From assembly GCA_937984275.1 (NCBI GenBank), contig CALJYC010000046.1, forward strand, positions 1-37,297: a stretch of DNA of 37,297 nucleotides, written 5' to 3'. The notes beneath the pieces were generated by a model. The model saw only the letters and a program-made list of their open reading frames with translations. It did no database searches and was not told the origin of the DNA. This DNA comes from an uncultured bacterium. Its GTDB lineage: Bacteria; Myxococcota_A; Polyangia; Polyangiales; Houyiibacteriaceae. Shown here in pieces: positions 21,257 to 30,225 of this stretch. The first letter of the stretch is position 1; each line of letters starts with the position of its first letter. A program made the position numbers and the translations under genes.

Positions 21257-22741
21257 CTAACTTCGCGCCCGCCGTACCGCGTCGCGCCATCGCCTCAAGT
21301 GCCCGTCTCGTTCGGGTTGGGTGACCTGAGACTCAAAGCTACGTTCGATACGGTAAGCATCTACAACAGAACCAAGACCGTCGAATACACCAACGGCCAC
21401 GCCAGCTAAGTAAGCAGCTCCTAAGGCAGTCGTTTCGACATTCTCCGGACGGTCGATCGTCACTCCGAGCATGTCGGCTTCAAATTGCATGAGTAAGTCA
21501 TTGCGGGACGCACCACCGTCGACCCGTAAACGCTTTATAGGGCGATCGGCATCCGCCTGCATCGCGTCAACCAGGTCGACGATTTGAAACGCCATTCCCT
21601 CGAGGGTTGCGCGCGCCAAATGCGCTGCCGTCGTGTCCCTCGTAAGCCCGTAAATGAGGCCCCGCGCATGCGGGTCCCAATACGGTGCCCCCAACCCAGC
21701 CAAAGCGGGCACGAACACCACATCGCCGGTCGCATCGACCTCCCTGGCCTTGGCTTCGATCTCGTCCGACGAAGCGATCAACCCGAGTCCGTCACGCAGC
21801 CACTGGACGGCCGCACCGGCAATGAATGCGCTACCTTCGAGCGCGTAGACCGTTTGGTCGCCGAGGCGCCACGCGATGGTGGTGAGGAGCCCGTTGTTGG
21901 AATGCACCAATTCGGTTCCTGTGTTCATGAGCAGGAACGCGCCCGTGCCGTACGTACATTTGGCGTCGCCGACCTCGAAGCAGGTCTGACCAAACAAGGC
22001 GGCTTGTTGATCGCCAGCCATCCCGGCGATGGGGAGCCCATCGGGCAAGCCGGGGACACCAGAGGTTCGCGAATACACTTCCGAGCAGCTTCGAACCTCG
22101 GGCAGCAAGACCATCGGCACGCGGAGCTCCGCAGCAAGCTCCTCGTCCCACTCGCCTTTCGCGATGTCGTACAGCAGCGTCCGCGAAGCGTTGCTCGCGT
22201 CGGTCACATGCACCTTCCCGCCAGACAACCGATACAGCAGCCACGAGTCGATCGTGCCGAAAGCCAGCTCGCCCTTTTCCGCCCGCGCCCGCGCTCCGTC
22301 GACATGGTCGAGGAGCCATTCGAGCTTGGTTCCGGCCAAGTATGGATCGAGCACGAGCCCGGTGCGCCGACGGAACATCTCTTCCTTGCCGGCGTCCTTG
22401 AGCTCTCGGCAACGGTCGGCGGTGCGGCGATCCTGCCAGACGATAGCCTTGTGAACGGCCTTGCCGGTGTTTCGGTCCCATAGAACCGTGGTTTCCCGCT
22501 GATTGGTGATGCCGATGCCGAGACAATCCGTCGCCGGGAGACCCGCCCGCTCGATGGCCTCGCTCACCGCATCGTTGACGCTCCTCCAAATCTCCTCGAG
22601 GTCGTGCTCGACCCAGCCAGGCCTCGGGAAATGCTGAGGAAATTCGTGATTGGCGCGCGCGAGAATGCGCCCCTCAGGAGACAAGAGCATCGCAGTGGAA
22701 CCCGTGGTTCCCTGATCGATCGACAAAAGAAAGCCCGACAT
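21257..22741 (-). CDS. glpK: glycerol kinase
   Basis: A 494-residue FGGY-family kinase that phosphorylates glycerol to glycerol 3-phosphate. It has the N-terminal ATP loop SIDQGTTGSTAM, GITNQRETTVLWDR, AIVWQDRRTAD with the glycerol-site residues, GTIDSWLLYRLSGG, YGTGAFLLMNTG and the C-terminal FGGY block DGGASRNDLLMQF with ALGAAYLAGVAVG. The length matches the E. coli enzyme. The ATG at 22741 is the family start. No glpF or glpD is nearby; the downstream partner is a UPF0158 gene. Confidence 0.97.
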   Translation of the reverse strand: MSGFLLSIDQGTTGSTAMLLSPEGRILARANHEFPQHFPRPGWVEHDLEEIWRSVNDAVSEAIERAGLPATDCLGIGITNQRETTVLWDRNTGKAVHKAIVWQDRRTADRCRELKDAGKEEMFRRRTGLVLDPYLAGTKLEWLLDHVDGARARAEKGELAFGTIDSWLLYRLSGGKVHVTDASNASRTLLYDIAKGEWDEELAAELRVPMVLLPEVRSCSEVYSRTSGVPGLPDGLPIAGMAGDQQAALFGQTCFEVGDAKCTYGTGAFLLMNTGTELVHSNNGLLTTIAWRLGDQTVYALEGSAFIAGAAVQWLRDGLGLIASSDEIEAKAREVDATGDVVFVPALAGLGAPYWDPHARGLIYGLTRDTTAAHLARATLEGMAFQIVDLVDAMQADADRPIKRLRVDGGASRNDLLMQFEADMLGVTIDRPENVETTALGAAYLAGVAVGVFDGLGSVVDAYRIERSFESQVTQPERDGHLRRWRDAVRRARS

Positions 22742-22784
22742 CCGAACGGCTACGGTACGAAGCCTCGGGAGCAAAGTAAAGGGA

Positions 22785-23882
22785 CTACTCGGGGTCGCTC
22801 ATCCAGGCCTGGAACCGCGGCCAAGCCTCACCGAGACGCGCCTGGAGCTCGGCCCCGAGCGCCTCCAACTCGGCGGCGTTGGCGCCCAACTCTCGCGCCC
22901 GTTCATTGCACACTATCGCAGCCAAGCTCTGCTCGCGGGCGCTCAACGATTGCGCCAGGAGTGGCAATGCATCGCGCTCCTCCGCGCCGAGGCGAATCGC
23001 CCGTCTGAGTAGCCCGATCGCCTCACCGTGTTTTTCGCCCGCGACCGACGCGCGTCCCAGCGCGAGAAACAAGCCTCCCGCCTTTCCCGATTCGCCGGCC
23101 CATTGAATGCCCAGGCGCAAGACTTCGTTGGCGGCATCGAGCTCACCCATGTTTGCGTACGCCGTGCCTAGCAGATCGAGGCTGACCGACAGCCGCCCGT
23201 GGACGTCCTCGCTGAGGCTTTCCGCCTCCCCCGTGCGCAGAAGCATGGAAATCGGGCTCAGCCACGGGTTCAGCAGGGCGACCGTGGCGCCCCAGTTACC
23301 GTGGGCGTTGGCGTCTTCCGCCTGGTCCACGACCGCAAGGTCGATCGCGTTGTCATCCTGTCGGTCGAGCCCGAGCTCGGACCTCACGCGCTCGTCGAGC
23401 ACGTCTCTAAAGTCTTCGAGCGCCAAGACGTGCCGGAGCTCGTTGAATTGAAGGGCGATCTCGGAAAGGCCGAGGTCATGCCGAAGCTCGAGCGGTTCCA
23501 CCTCGAACAAAGACGCCTCGAGCATGTAGCGCCCGCCGATGTGGGCCTGCAGCGCCTCTACGTCGGGATTGTCGGGGAGGTTCCAGCTCTGAAGTGGCGT
23601 CAGCAGGAACTGTCCAATCGTCTCCCGGAACTCGGAAAGTGGAACTTGCCGAACAGTCGGGTCCTGACCGATCGAGAACTCGACCGTCGTCAGATCCTCC
23701 GAGTGCGGGTTGGCCGTTAGGCTCAGGATGCGCGCGCCAGCGACGAGCGCGAGTCCAAGCGTGCTGCGGCCAATGAGCTCACAGGCCTTCTTGAAATCGT
23801 TGGACTGGTCGAGCACCTCCTCGAACCAACGGTCAGGCCGTGCAGCGGAGAGGTCGTAAACCCGCAGAGAGCTGCCGGTCAT
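22785..23882 (-). CDS. TPR-like protein of unknown function
   Basis: A 365-residue protein I cannot assign to a named family. The N-terminal 170 residues form an alpha/beta region (GLALVAGARILSLTANPH) without recognisable motifs. Residues about 195-350 are helical repeats of TPR type: WGATVALLNPWL, LGTAYANMGELDAANEVLRLGIQWA, LALGRASVAGEKHGEAIGLLRRAIRLG and LLAQSLSAREQSLAAIVCNERAREL. No signal peptide or membrane segment is visible, so it is probably a cytoplasmic scaffold. It starts one base after the stop of the epimerase gene (TGA A ATG), so the two are translationally coupled and may work together. GlpK follows after 43 bases. Confidence 0.7.
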   Translation of the reverse strand: MTGSSLRVYDLSAARPDRWFEEVLDQSNDFKKACELIGRSTLGLALVAGARILSLTANPHSEDLTTVEFSIGQDPTVRQVPLSEFRETIGQFLLTPLQSWNLPDNPDVEALQAHIGGRYMLEASLFEVEPLELRHDLGLSEIALQFNELRHVLALEDFRDVLDERVRSELGLDRQDDNAIDLAVVDQAEDANAHGNWGATVALLNPWLSPISMLLRTGEAESLSEDVHGRLSVSLDLLGTAYANMGELDAANEVLRLGIQWAGESGKAGGLFLALGRASVAGEKHGEAIGLLRRAIRLGAEERDALPLLAQSLSAREQSLAAIVCNERARELGANAAELEALGAELQARLGEAWPRFQAWMSDPE

Positions 23883-23883
23883 T

Positions 23884-24849
23884 TCAGGCCTCGCCGTTGA
23901 GCTTGCGACGGTACCACTCGATCGTGTCGAGCAGCCCCTGTTCGAGCTCCACGCGCGCTCGGAAGCCCAACAGTTGCTCGGCCTTCTTAACGTCAGGAAT
24001 GCGAAGCTCTACGTCCGGGAAGTCCCAATCGACGAACTCGATCGGGGATTTGCTCTCGGCGAGGCGGACAATCAGCCGCGCAAGCTGGTAAATCGTGATG
24101 GTGCTTCGCGGATTCCCAATGTTGAAGCTCTCGCCAACCGCCTCGTCGCGCTCCATGGCGAGCAAGATCGCCTCGACGATGTCGTCGATGTAACACCACG
24201 AACGAATCTGATCCCCTTCATTGTGGATGAGGATTTTGTCGCCCTGGAGCGCCCGCACGACGAACGCGTGGACCGCGCCCTCGCCGACCTGCCTTGGGCC
24301 GAAGATGTTGAAGGGGCGAATCGAAACCGTTGGAAGGTTGAACTGCTTCCAGTAGTTGTGGGCGAGGTGCTCGGTGGCGAGTTTACTGACCGCATACGTC
24401 CAGCGGGCTTCGCCGACCGCACCCAGACTGGTGACGTCGGCTTCCCGGACGCGAAACGCATACGACCCGAATACCTCGCTCGTGGAGAAATCGATGACCC
24501 GTTTGATCCCTGTGCAGTCGTTAGCAGCGCGAAGAAGGTTCATCGTCCCTTCGAGAGAGATCTCCATCGTCATGACGGGGTTCTTCAAGACGGTGTCGAC
24601 GCCAGCGATTGACGCCATGTGGATCACGTAGTCGCAGCCAGTGACCGCGCGGCGAACCGCAGTCATGTCGCGCACGTCGCCCACGATGAGCTCGACGTTC
24701 GGGTGATGATCGAGGCCGGCCTCCGAGAGCGCGTTTCGGCGCAGAATATCGAGGACCCGGACGTGGTTGTCGTCGGCCAAACGCGCGGCCAACGCGGACC
24801 CAATGAACCCGGCCCCCCCAGTAATCAGGACGTGTGCCCCCTTCAGCAT
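23884..24849 (-). CDS. NAD-dependent epimerase/dehydratase
   Basis: A 321-residue extended SDR acting on nucleotide sugars. It has the Rossmann GGAGFIGS near the N-terminus, DVRD, the FSTSEVFG strand with the catalytic Ser/Thr, YAVSK with the catalytic Tyr/Lys, RPFNIFGPRQVGEG and the sugar-nucleotide part WCYIDDIVEAIL. This pattern fits UDP-glucuronate decarboxylase, UDP-glucose 4-epimerase and related enzymes; the exact reaction is open. The ATG at 24849 is the natural start. It heads the minus-strand block that continues to the TPR gene, and is divergent from the cyclase-like gene at 25013 across 163 bases. Confidence 0.9.
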   Translation of the reverse strand: MLKGAHVLITGGAGFIGSALAARLADDNHVRVLDILRRNALSEAGLDHHPNVELIVGDVRDMTAVRRAVTGCDYVIHMASIAGVDTVLKNPVMTMEISLEGTMNLLRAANDCTGIKRVIDFSTSEVFGSYAFRVREADVTSLGAVGEARWTYAVSKLATEHLAHNYWKQFNLPTVSIRPFNIFGPRQVGEGAVHAFVVRALQGDKILIHNEGDQIRSWCYIDDIVEAILLAMERDEAVGESFNIGNPRSTITIYQLARLIVRLAESKSPIEFVDWDFPDVELRIPDVKKAEQLLGFRARVELEQGLLDTIEWYRRKLNGEA

Positions 24850-25012
24850 GATCCCCAGCTAGCACAAACAGAACGGGGAAGTCGAGAAAGCTCTGTCCCT
24901 TTACAGGGGGCTCCCCGCGTGGGATCTTGACCCGACGAGGGGGGACATGGGCATCATTGAGACCGTGCCTGACATGACGTTGGCACTCGAGCGCCCCTAG
25001 CTGTTCATCGAG

Positions 25013-27334
25013 ATGGAACGTTTCGTCCTCTGGCACAGAATCCTGCCTCCCGCCTTCGAAGAAGAGGAGACTACCGCGGCCGCCGGGCAGTGGGCCCGCT
25101 ACGTCACGAACGAAGTGCAAGGCGGCGGCGGCGAAGTGATTTCCTCGCTCGCGGGCACTGTCGTTGCGAACTTCACGCTTCACCAACTCAAGGCAGCTAT
25201 CAATCTTGCTCTACGCTTGCTCGCGGAAGCGGAGTCGCAACCCGTACCCGCCGGCGGGCTTCCCATCGCGTTCGGCATCGCGAGTGGCGACGTTCAACGA
25301 GCCAAAGACGACGCGGGCCATCTGACGAATAGCGGTAGCGCAATCGACCGGGCACAGCTGTTGGCCAACCAGGCACGCGCGGGCGAAGTCGTTCTCGATG
25401 TCGAGTCTCGCGAAGCAGCGTCGAGGACCTACCTGTTCGGGCGGTCCGTCAGCACGAGCTCGTTTGCGTTGCACGGAGAGGCGATTGACCGGAGCCGCCC
25501 ACTTCTCGAGGAGTGCCGGCAGTCGGTGGGCTTGCTTCAGCCCGCTCCCATTCCGGCGAGCGTTCGTCATGCCCTCGAGCCAATGAAGAAAGCCGCCGCG
25601 GGGTCGCAGACTTGCGCCTTCTATCTAAAGGGGGAGCTCGGCGTCGGCGCCCGAGCAGGAGTGTTCGCCCTGCGCGACGAGCTTCGGCCGCCGGTGTGTT
25701 TGGAAATCGGCGCCGTGCCCGGCGGGCTCGAACCACTCGGAGGTCTTCGCCTCGCGCTTCTGAACGCCTGGCGAGCGCTCGAGCCGACACGAGAGGTTCT
25801 GAAACAATCCGAGCCTGGAGTCGCCGACGCGCTCAAAGCAATCGCGTGCGCGACCCCTCCACCGCGCGAGGCAACGGTCCATGCGCTCAAGGCGACGTGC
25901 CGCGCGCTGCGGACCGCACACGGTCTTCCGTGGATCTACATCAATCGCGTCTCCGCCGTCGATCCGGCAACGCTCGGAGTCCTTGGTGCGGTCCTGTCCG
26001 ACGACACCGTCGCCGCCCTGCTGTGCGTCCGAACGACGGAATCGAGTGTTCCGCCCGGCCTCCGCGGCCTAGAGCGGGCCACACAGCTCGACGTCCCTCC
26101 TCTCGATCCAAACGAAGCGCTGCTCGTAGCGGCCGGCATCCTTGGTCCGGACGCCAACACGGAGATGGCGACGCAGCTGGTGATCACCGGCGGCACGACG
26201 GTGCTCGGCGTCACGGAAGCTGCGCGAACCATGGTCGCCACCGGCGACATCGTGTACGACGGCGGCCAGTTCCTTTGGCGGGACGAGACGGCCGAACGGC
26301 GCCAACACCTGGGACCGCGAGCTCTCCTCGAGGAACGTTTCGCCACGCTCGACACGTCGTCGATGCGTTTCCTGGAGGTCGCGTGCTCGGCCCTCCCCGC
26401 TTCATCCGCACAAGTCGTCGACGCAGCGGTCGCGTTGGACGGAATACCAGAGGACACACGCCGCAGAGCACTCGAGGCACTGGTCAACGACGGTCTCCTG
26501 ACGCGGCAGGCAAAGCCGGACTCGGAGCTCCTCCGAAGGGCGGTGGTGCAGCGCATGCCTCCCGCGCGGCGGACGGAGGTGTACCGGTTCGTGGCGCACG
26601 CGCTCCACACCGCCGAGCCGCTAGTCGGGCCGTCGATGGCCGCCACGGTCGGCGCATACCTCTGCGAAGGCGGCGACCTTACTCGCGGCGCCCATGCGAT
26701 CCTCGAAGCCGGTTCTCTCGCTGCCGACAATGGGTACACCAACGCGGCGGTGCGGTTGGCGGCCGCGGCCGTTCAGTATCAGCCCGACACGGAGACCCGC
26801 GAGGGGGCCTCCGAAATCAGCCGTGCGGTTCGGCTTCCATCTGGGCCACCGCAAGACGAGGACGAGGAAAGGCCGACGATTCCGGTTCCTGGAACGGAGC
26901 TCGACGACCTTTCCGAAGAGCTCGTGCAGGCACTCAAGGAACGAGACCACGATAAGTTCGACGCCTTGATCGAATCGTCGATCGCAGCGGGCGGCGACCT
27001 CACCGGGGCCCACTGCCTGCGCGTCGTCTCTTACGTGACCCGCGAAGACGTTCCCGGTGCGAAGCGAGCGCTCGAGGCCGCCAAGAAGAGCCCCAATCAA
27101 ACGCCTGCTGCCGCTATCCGGCTCGCAATCGCATCAGCCTGTCTGCAACTCGCTCGCGGTCGGGGACGCGACGCAATGATCGACGCGATGGAGGCGCTCG
27201 CCGCCGCGCGAGCGCAAGAGGACGGCCCTGGAGAAGCCGCCGCCCTGAAGATGGTTTCGGCGACCTGCCTGGCGGCGGGGCTCGAGAGTGACGCGAATCG
27301 GATCGCGCACGTGGCAGAAGCAGTCGCTAGCTAA
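25013..27334 (+). CDS. degenerate nucleotide-cyclase / STAND ATPase-like protein with C-terminal helical repeats
   Basis: A 773-residue protein whose layout follows bacterial class III cyclase-AAA-TPR regulators. Residues 1-150 mimic a cyclase domain: GGEVISSLAGTVVANF aligns with GGxxxKxxGDxxxAxF, LPIAFGIASGDV with LRIGIHTGEV, and GSAIDRAQLLANQARAGEVVLD with the VNxAARL segment. The metal Asp residues and the Asn/Arg of the active site are missing. Residues 195-420 mimic a STAND ATPase: GELGVGARA (207-215) replaces GxxGxGKS, WIYINRVSAVDPATL (307-321) replaces the Walker B LEDLHWADPATL, and LDVPPLDPNEA matches the following segment. A winged-helix-like region (440-520) and TPR-like helices (560-773) follow. 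I infer a non-catalytic scaffold. The ATG at 25013 has no strong ribosome site; an in-frame TAG at 24998 prevents extension. Confidence 0.65.
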   Translation: MERFVLWHRILPPAFEEEETTAAAGQWARYVTNEVQGGGGEVISSLAGTVVANFTLHQLKAAINLALRLLAEAESQPVPAGGLPIAFGIASGDVQRAKDDAGHLTNSGSAIDRAQLLANQARAGEVVLDVESREAASRTYLFGRSVSTSSFALHGEAIDRSRPLLEECRQSVGLLQPAPIPASVRHALEPMKKAAAGSQTCAFYLKGELGVGARAGVFALRDELRPPVCLEIGAVPGGLEPLGGLRLALLNAWRALEPTREVLKQSEPGVADALKAIACATPPPREATVHALKATCRALRTAHGLPWIYINRVSAVDPATLGVLGAVLSDDTVAALLCVRTTESSVPPGLRGLERATQLDVPPLDPNEALLVAAGILGPDANTEMATQLVITGGTTVLGVTEAARTMVATGDIVYDGGQFLWRDETAERRQHLGPRALLEERFATLDTSSMRFLEVACSALPASSAQVVDAAVALDGIPEDTRRRALEALVNDGLLTRQAKPDSELLRRAVVQRMPPARRTEVYRFVAHALHTAEPLVGPSMAATVGAYLCEGGDLTRGAHAILEAGSLAADNGYTNAAVRLAAAAVQYQPDTETREGASEISRAVRLPSGPPQDEDEERPTIPVPGTELDDLSEELVQALKERDHDKFDALIESSIAAGGDLTGAHCLRVVSYVTREDVPGAKRALEAAKKSPNQTPAAAIRLAIASACLQLARGRGRDAMIDAMEALAAARAQEDGPGEAAALKMVSATCLAAGLESDANRIAHVAEAVAS

Positions 27335-28190
27335 CGCCCGTTCGACCGATCGGGTACGAACCGAGCACTTTGAGAAAGGTCGTCACCGCCTCGAGGTCGC
27401 GGAGCGCGGCTTGCGTCGTTTCGCGATCGACGTTGCCCTCGAAATCGACGTAGAAGACGTACTCGAACGGGGTGTCTGGCTTGGGTCGCGATTCGATCTT
27501 CGTGAGGTTCAGCCCTCGGGCGGCAAAAATCGCAATGCACCGCGCCAGCGCGCCCTGCTCGTGAATCGTCGAAAAGATCAACGACGTTTTGCAGGGCACC
27601 CCCCGCTCGTGATGCGCAAGCTCCCGCGCGACGATCACCATCCTCGTATAGTTCTCCGGGTGGTCGGCGATTTCCCGGCGCAGGATCGGCAGGCCGTGGA
27701 GCGCCGCCGCTTCTTCGCTCGCGATGGCAGCTTGCGTGGGGTCCGCATCTCGCTTGACCTGCTCGACGGCCATGGCCGTGTCGACGAACGCCTCGACATG
27801 ACAGTCTTGGAGGGTCTCTAGAAACTCGCCGCATTGCGCCAACGCCACGGGGTGCGAGTAGACGCGACGAATGTCGCTCACCGCCACGTCCGCCGCTCCT
27901 ATCAGGCAGTGGGCAATCGGCTGAAACTCCTCTCCGACGAGGTAGAGCCCGGTAGCTGCGAGCAGGTCGTAGCTGTCGTTGATCGACCCGGCGATCGAGT
28001 TCTCAATCGGGAGCACGGCGTAGTCGGCTTCTCCCGCTTTCACCGCCTCGAGCATCTCGCGAAAGCTATGGTAGCCGACGCAACGAACCGCCTCCTCTGC
28101 ATCAGCGAAGTGATGCATCGCAGCGAGCTGGCTATACGCCCCCTCGGTGCCCTGGTAGCCAACCACGAGCTCTTGTTTCGTCTGGGTCAA
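27327..28190 (-). CDS. pheA: prephenate dehydratase
   Basis: A 287-residue monofunctional enzyme making phenylpyruvate from prephenate in phenylalanine synthesis. The PDT domain (1-190) has YQGTEGAYSQLAA, YAVLPIENSIAGSINDSYDLL, VYSHPVALAQCGEFL and ENYTRMVIV, where the Thr of the TRF/TRM motif is catalytic. The ACT domain (about 200-280) has the regulatory GALARCIAIFAARGLNLTKIESRP. The start is a TTG at 28190 with GAGG nine bases upstream, and that GAGG overlaps the yajQ stop, so translation is coupled; a GTG at 28166 is the alternative. It ends in an eight-base convergent overlap with the cyclase-like gene. Confidence 0.95.
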   Translation of the reverse strand: MTQTKQELVVGYQGTEGAYSQLAAMHHFADAEEAVRCVGYHSFREMLEAVKAGEADYAVLPIENSIAGSINDSYDLLAATGLYLVGEEFQPIAHCLIGAADVAVSDIRRVYSHPVALAQCGEFLETLQDCHVEAFVDTAMAVEQVKRDADPTQAAIASEEAAALHGLPILRREIADHPENYTRMVIVARELAHHERGVPCKTSLIFSTIHEQGALARCIAIFAARGLNLTKIESRPKPDTPFEYVFYVDFEGNVDRETTQAALRDLEAVTTFLKVLGSYPIGRTGVS

Positions 28191-28201
28191 AGCAAACGGC
28201 C

Positions 28202-28687
28202 TCAGTCTCGGAAATTCACGTACTGGAGCGGTAGGTCGAAGTCTTTCTCTTTCAGGAACGCGATTGTGTCCTGCAAATCGTCGCGCTTCTTGCCGGACAC
28301 CCGCACCGTATCGCCCTGGATCGAAGCCTGAACCTTGAGCCTGCTGTCCTTGATGGCTTTGACTATTTCCTTCGCCTTTTCCTTGGAGACGCCCTCTTTG
28401 AGCTTGATGAGCTGCCGCCAGGTCTGCCCGCCTGCCTGTTGTGCTTGCTGCGCATCGAGCGACTTCAAGGAAACCTGCCGGCGGACCATCTTGCTTTCCA
28501 GCACGTCCCGGGCGGCGTCGAGTCGACCTTCGCTGTTTGACCGGATCACGATCCCTTCATCGGATTGTTCGATCGTGCTGTCCGTACCCTTGAAATCGTA
28601 TCGCTGAGCGATCTCTTTGCTGGCTTGATTACGCGCATTGTCGACTTCGTGCTGGTCGATCTTGGAAACGACATCGAACGACGGCAT
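28202..28687 (-). CDS. yajQ: YajQ family nucleotide-binding protein
   Basis: A 161-residue protein of the YajQ/UPF0234 family, two ferredoxin-like domains, known to bind RNA and, in Xanthomonas and Pseudomonas homologues, cyclic di-GMP. It starts MPSFDVVSKID, contains EIAQRYDFKGTDSTIE, KMVRRQVSLKSLD and the C-terminal KVQASIQGDTVRVSGKKRDDLQDTIAFLK, all near-invariant. The length is normal. It lies between scfR (24 bases upstream) and pheA (11 bases downstream) on one probable transcript. Confidence 0.97.
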   Translation of the reverse strand: MPSFDVVSKIDQHEVDNARNQASKEIAQRYDFKGTDSTIEQSDEGIVIRSNSEGRLDAARDVLESKMVRRQVSLKSLDAQQAQQAGGQTWRQLIKLKEGVSKEKAKEIVKAIKDSRLKVQASIQGDTVRVSGKKRDDLQDTIAFLKEKDFDLPLQYVNFRD

Positions 28688-28711
28688 CTTGACCTCCGGG
28701 GTACGACCATA

Positions 28712-30217
28712 TCACGCCGTTGGCTTACGGCGAGCCGGCTTGTGCACCTCCACGCCTGGGTCGCCGCTTACCAGTGGCGAAAAGAAGTTGTCCTTCTTGG
28801 TGTACTCGTCGACCCGGAACGCGAACTTGTAGCTTGGCGCCGATCGCATGTTGCAGTCGGTGCGCTCGCAGAACCGGCAGGTCGTTCCGACGGGAACCGC
28901 CATCTTCTTCGGATCGGCAAACGGGAGGTCGTCGGCGTACGCGAAGTGCTTGGCGTCGTCCGCATGGGTGCCGAGGCCGATGCTGTGGGTCGTACCTTTC
29001 ACGAGCGAGCCCTGCTGCGGCTCACTGACGACCTTGGCGAAGCAGAAATACGTCGATCCGTCGGGAAAAGCGGAGTACTGCTTGGTGATTACGCTGGGCG
29101 TCAGAAATGCCAGATGTACGGCCATCTTAGGGCAAGAACCGTCTTGGTGCGGGAACCGAATTCCGTCGCCTGAGTAGCGTTTGGAGATGTTGCCCGCGAC
29201 ATCGACCCTGACGAAGTGCATCGGAGCGCCGCGCCGGCGCGGGTCCGAAAGATTGCACATCCGGTGGGCCACCGTCTCGTACGACGACTCGAAAAGCTGC
29301 GCGAGGAGCTCTACGTCGTACCGAGTGCGGGTCACTTCCCGATAGAAGTCGGGATACGGAAGCAGGAGCGCGCCGGCGAAATAGTTGGCGAGGTGGATCT
29401 TGATCAACTTCCGCGTCTCGGAATGCTGGCCGCTGTACCCCTCGAGGATCGGCTCGTGCAGCTTTTCCTCGTCAAAGAGCCCGAGCGCAATCGTATGGGC
29501 GAGCTGAAACTTCAACCGCTGCTCGAACAAATCATCCGAGACGGTGAGAACGCGTTCATCGGCATTCCACACGCGAATGACGGAGCTGTTGGCACGCTCG
29601 GGGATTCGATGTACGCGCACCCGCACCTGATCGAGCAGCCCGCGCTCGAGGTCGTCGCTCGTAACGCGTCGCCCGAACGCGCAATCGCGCCGAAACTGCT
29701 GCGCGCGTTCCTCGAGCTGCTCGAACCAGTTGTCATGCTGCTCGAGAAAGTCCGTCACCTCGTCGTACGGGCTGTAATCGAAGCGAACGGAGTCGTCATC
29801 CGCCTGCCGCTCCCGCTGCGCAATGCTTGCCGTCACGTGGTCGAGCTGACTGCGCGTGTTCTTGTAGAGGTTGAAGAGCGCCGTGATGGTGGCGACCATC
29901 CGCGGCTCGGCACTGATACTGGCGAGGTCTTCCTCGCTGAGGTTGAGCGAGCGCAACAAGGGCTCGTCGAGGAGCCGGGCGAGGCCCTCGTCGACCCGGT
30001 GCTCGCCGAGGCTCCCCATGAAGTCTTCGACCGCGACGTCGTAGAGCTCGAGCGCTTGAAATAGCAGCGGCAGCTGCACGACGCGCTTGCCCTTCTCGAT
30101 GAGGCTCAAGTAGGCCGGCGAGATCTTGAGACGGCGAGCGACCTCGCTTTGCTGCAAGCCCCGCCGCAACCGGAGCTCCCGCAGCCGCTGCCCCATCGCC
30201 GCGTTGGTCTCGGCCAT
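28712..30217 (-). CDS. XRE-family short-chain acyl-CoA regulator (ScfR/RamB type)
   Basis: A 501-residue transcription factor of the RamB/MccR/PccR type. Residues 9-63 are an HTH_3 domain (LRLRRGLQQSEVARRLKISPAYLSLIEKG). A central helical part follows, then an ImmA/IrrE-like region whose metal motif is lost (LAHTIALG instead of HExxH), then a C-terminal DUF2083-type domain with FPHQDGSCPKM and CRFCERTDCNMR cysteines. Relatives sense short-chain acyl-CoAs and control acetate or propionyl-CoA assimilation genes. It is divergent from ecm-meaB-ccr-mcd, with a site resembling the family operator directly before its start codon, so it probably controls both itself and that cluster. Two genes, yajQ and pheA, follow on the same strand. 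Confidence 0.88.
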   Translation of the reverse strand: MAETNAAMGQRLRELRLRRGLQQSEVARRLKISPAYLSLIEKGKRVVQLPLLFQALELYDVAVEDFMGSLGEHRVDEGLARLLDEPLLRSLNLSEEDLASISAEPRMVATITALFNLYKNTRSQLDHVTASIAQRERQADDDSVRFDYSPYDEVTDFLEQHDNWFEQLEERAQQFRRDCAFGRRVTSDDLERGLLDQVRVRVHRIPERANSSVIRVWNADERVLTVSDDLFEQRLKFQLAHTIALGLFDEEKLHEPILEGYSGQHSETRKLIKIHLANYFAGALLLPYPDFYREVTRTRYDVELLAQLFESSYETVAHRMCNLSDPRRRGAPMHFVRVDVAGNISKRYSGDGIRFPHQDGSCPKMAVHLAFLTPSVITKQYSAFPDGSTYFCFAKVVSEPQQGSLVKGTTHSIGLGTHADDAKHFAYADDLPFADPKKMAVPVGTTCRFCERTDCNMRSAPSYKFAFRVDEYTKKDNFFSPLVSGDPGVEVHKPARRKPTA

Positions 30218-30225
30218 CCGAGCCG

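Noticed and set aside
25513-26955. Plus-strand frame of 480 codons within the cyclase/STAND-like gene
   Set aside because: Very Arg-rich low-complexity translation typical of an out-of-frame high-GC read; the 773-codon frame has domain-like sequence.
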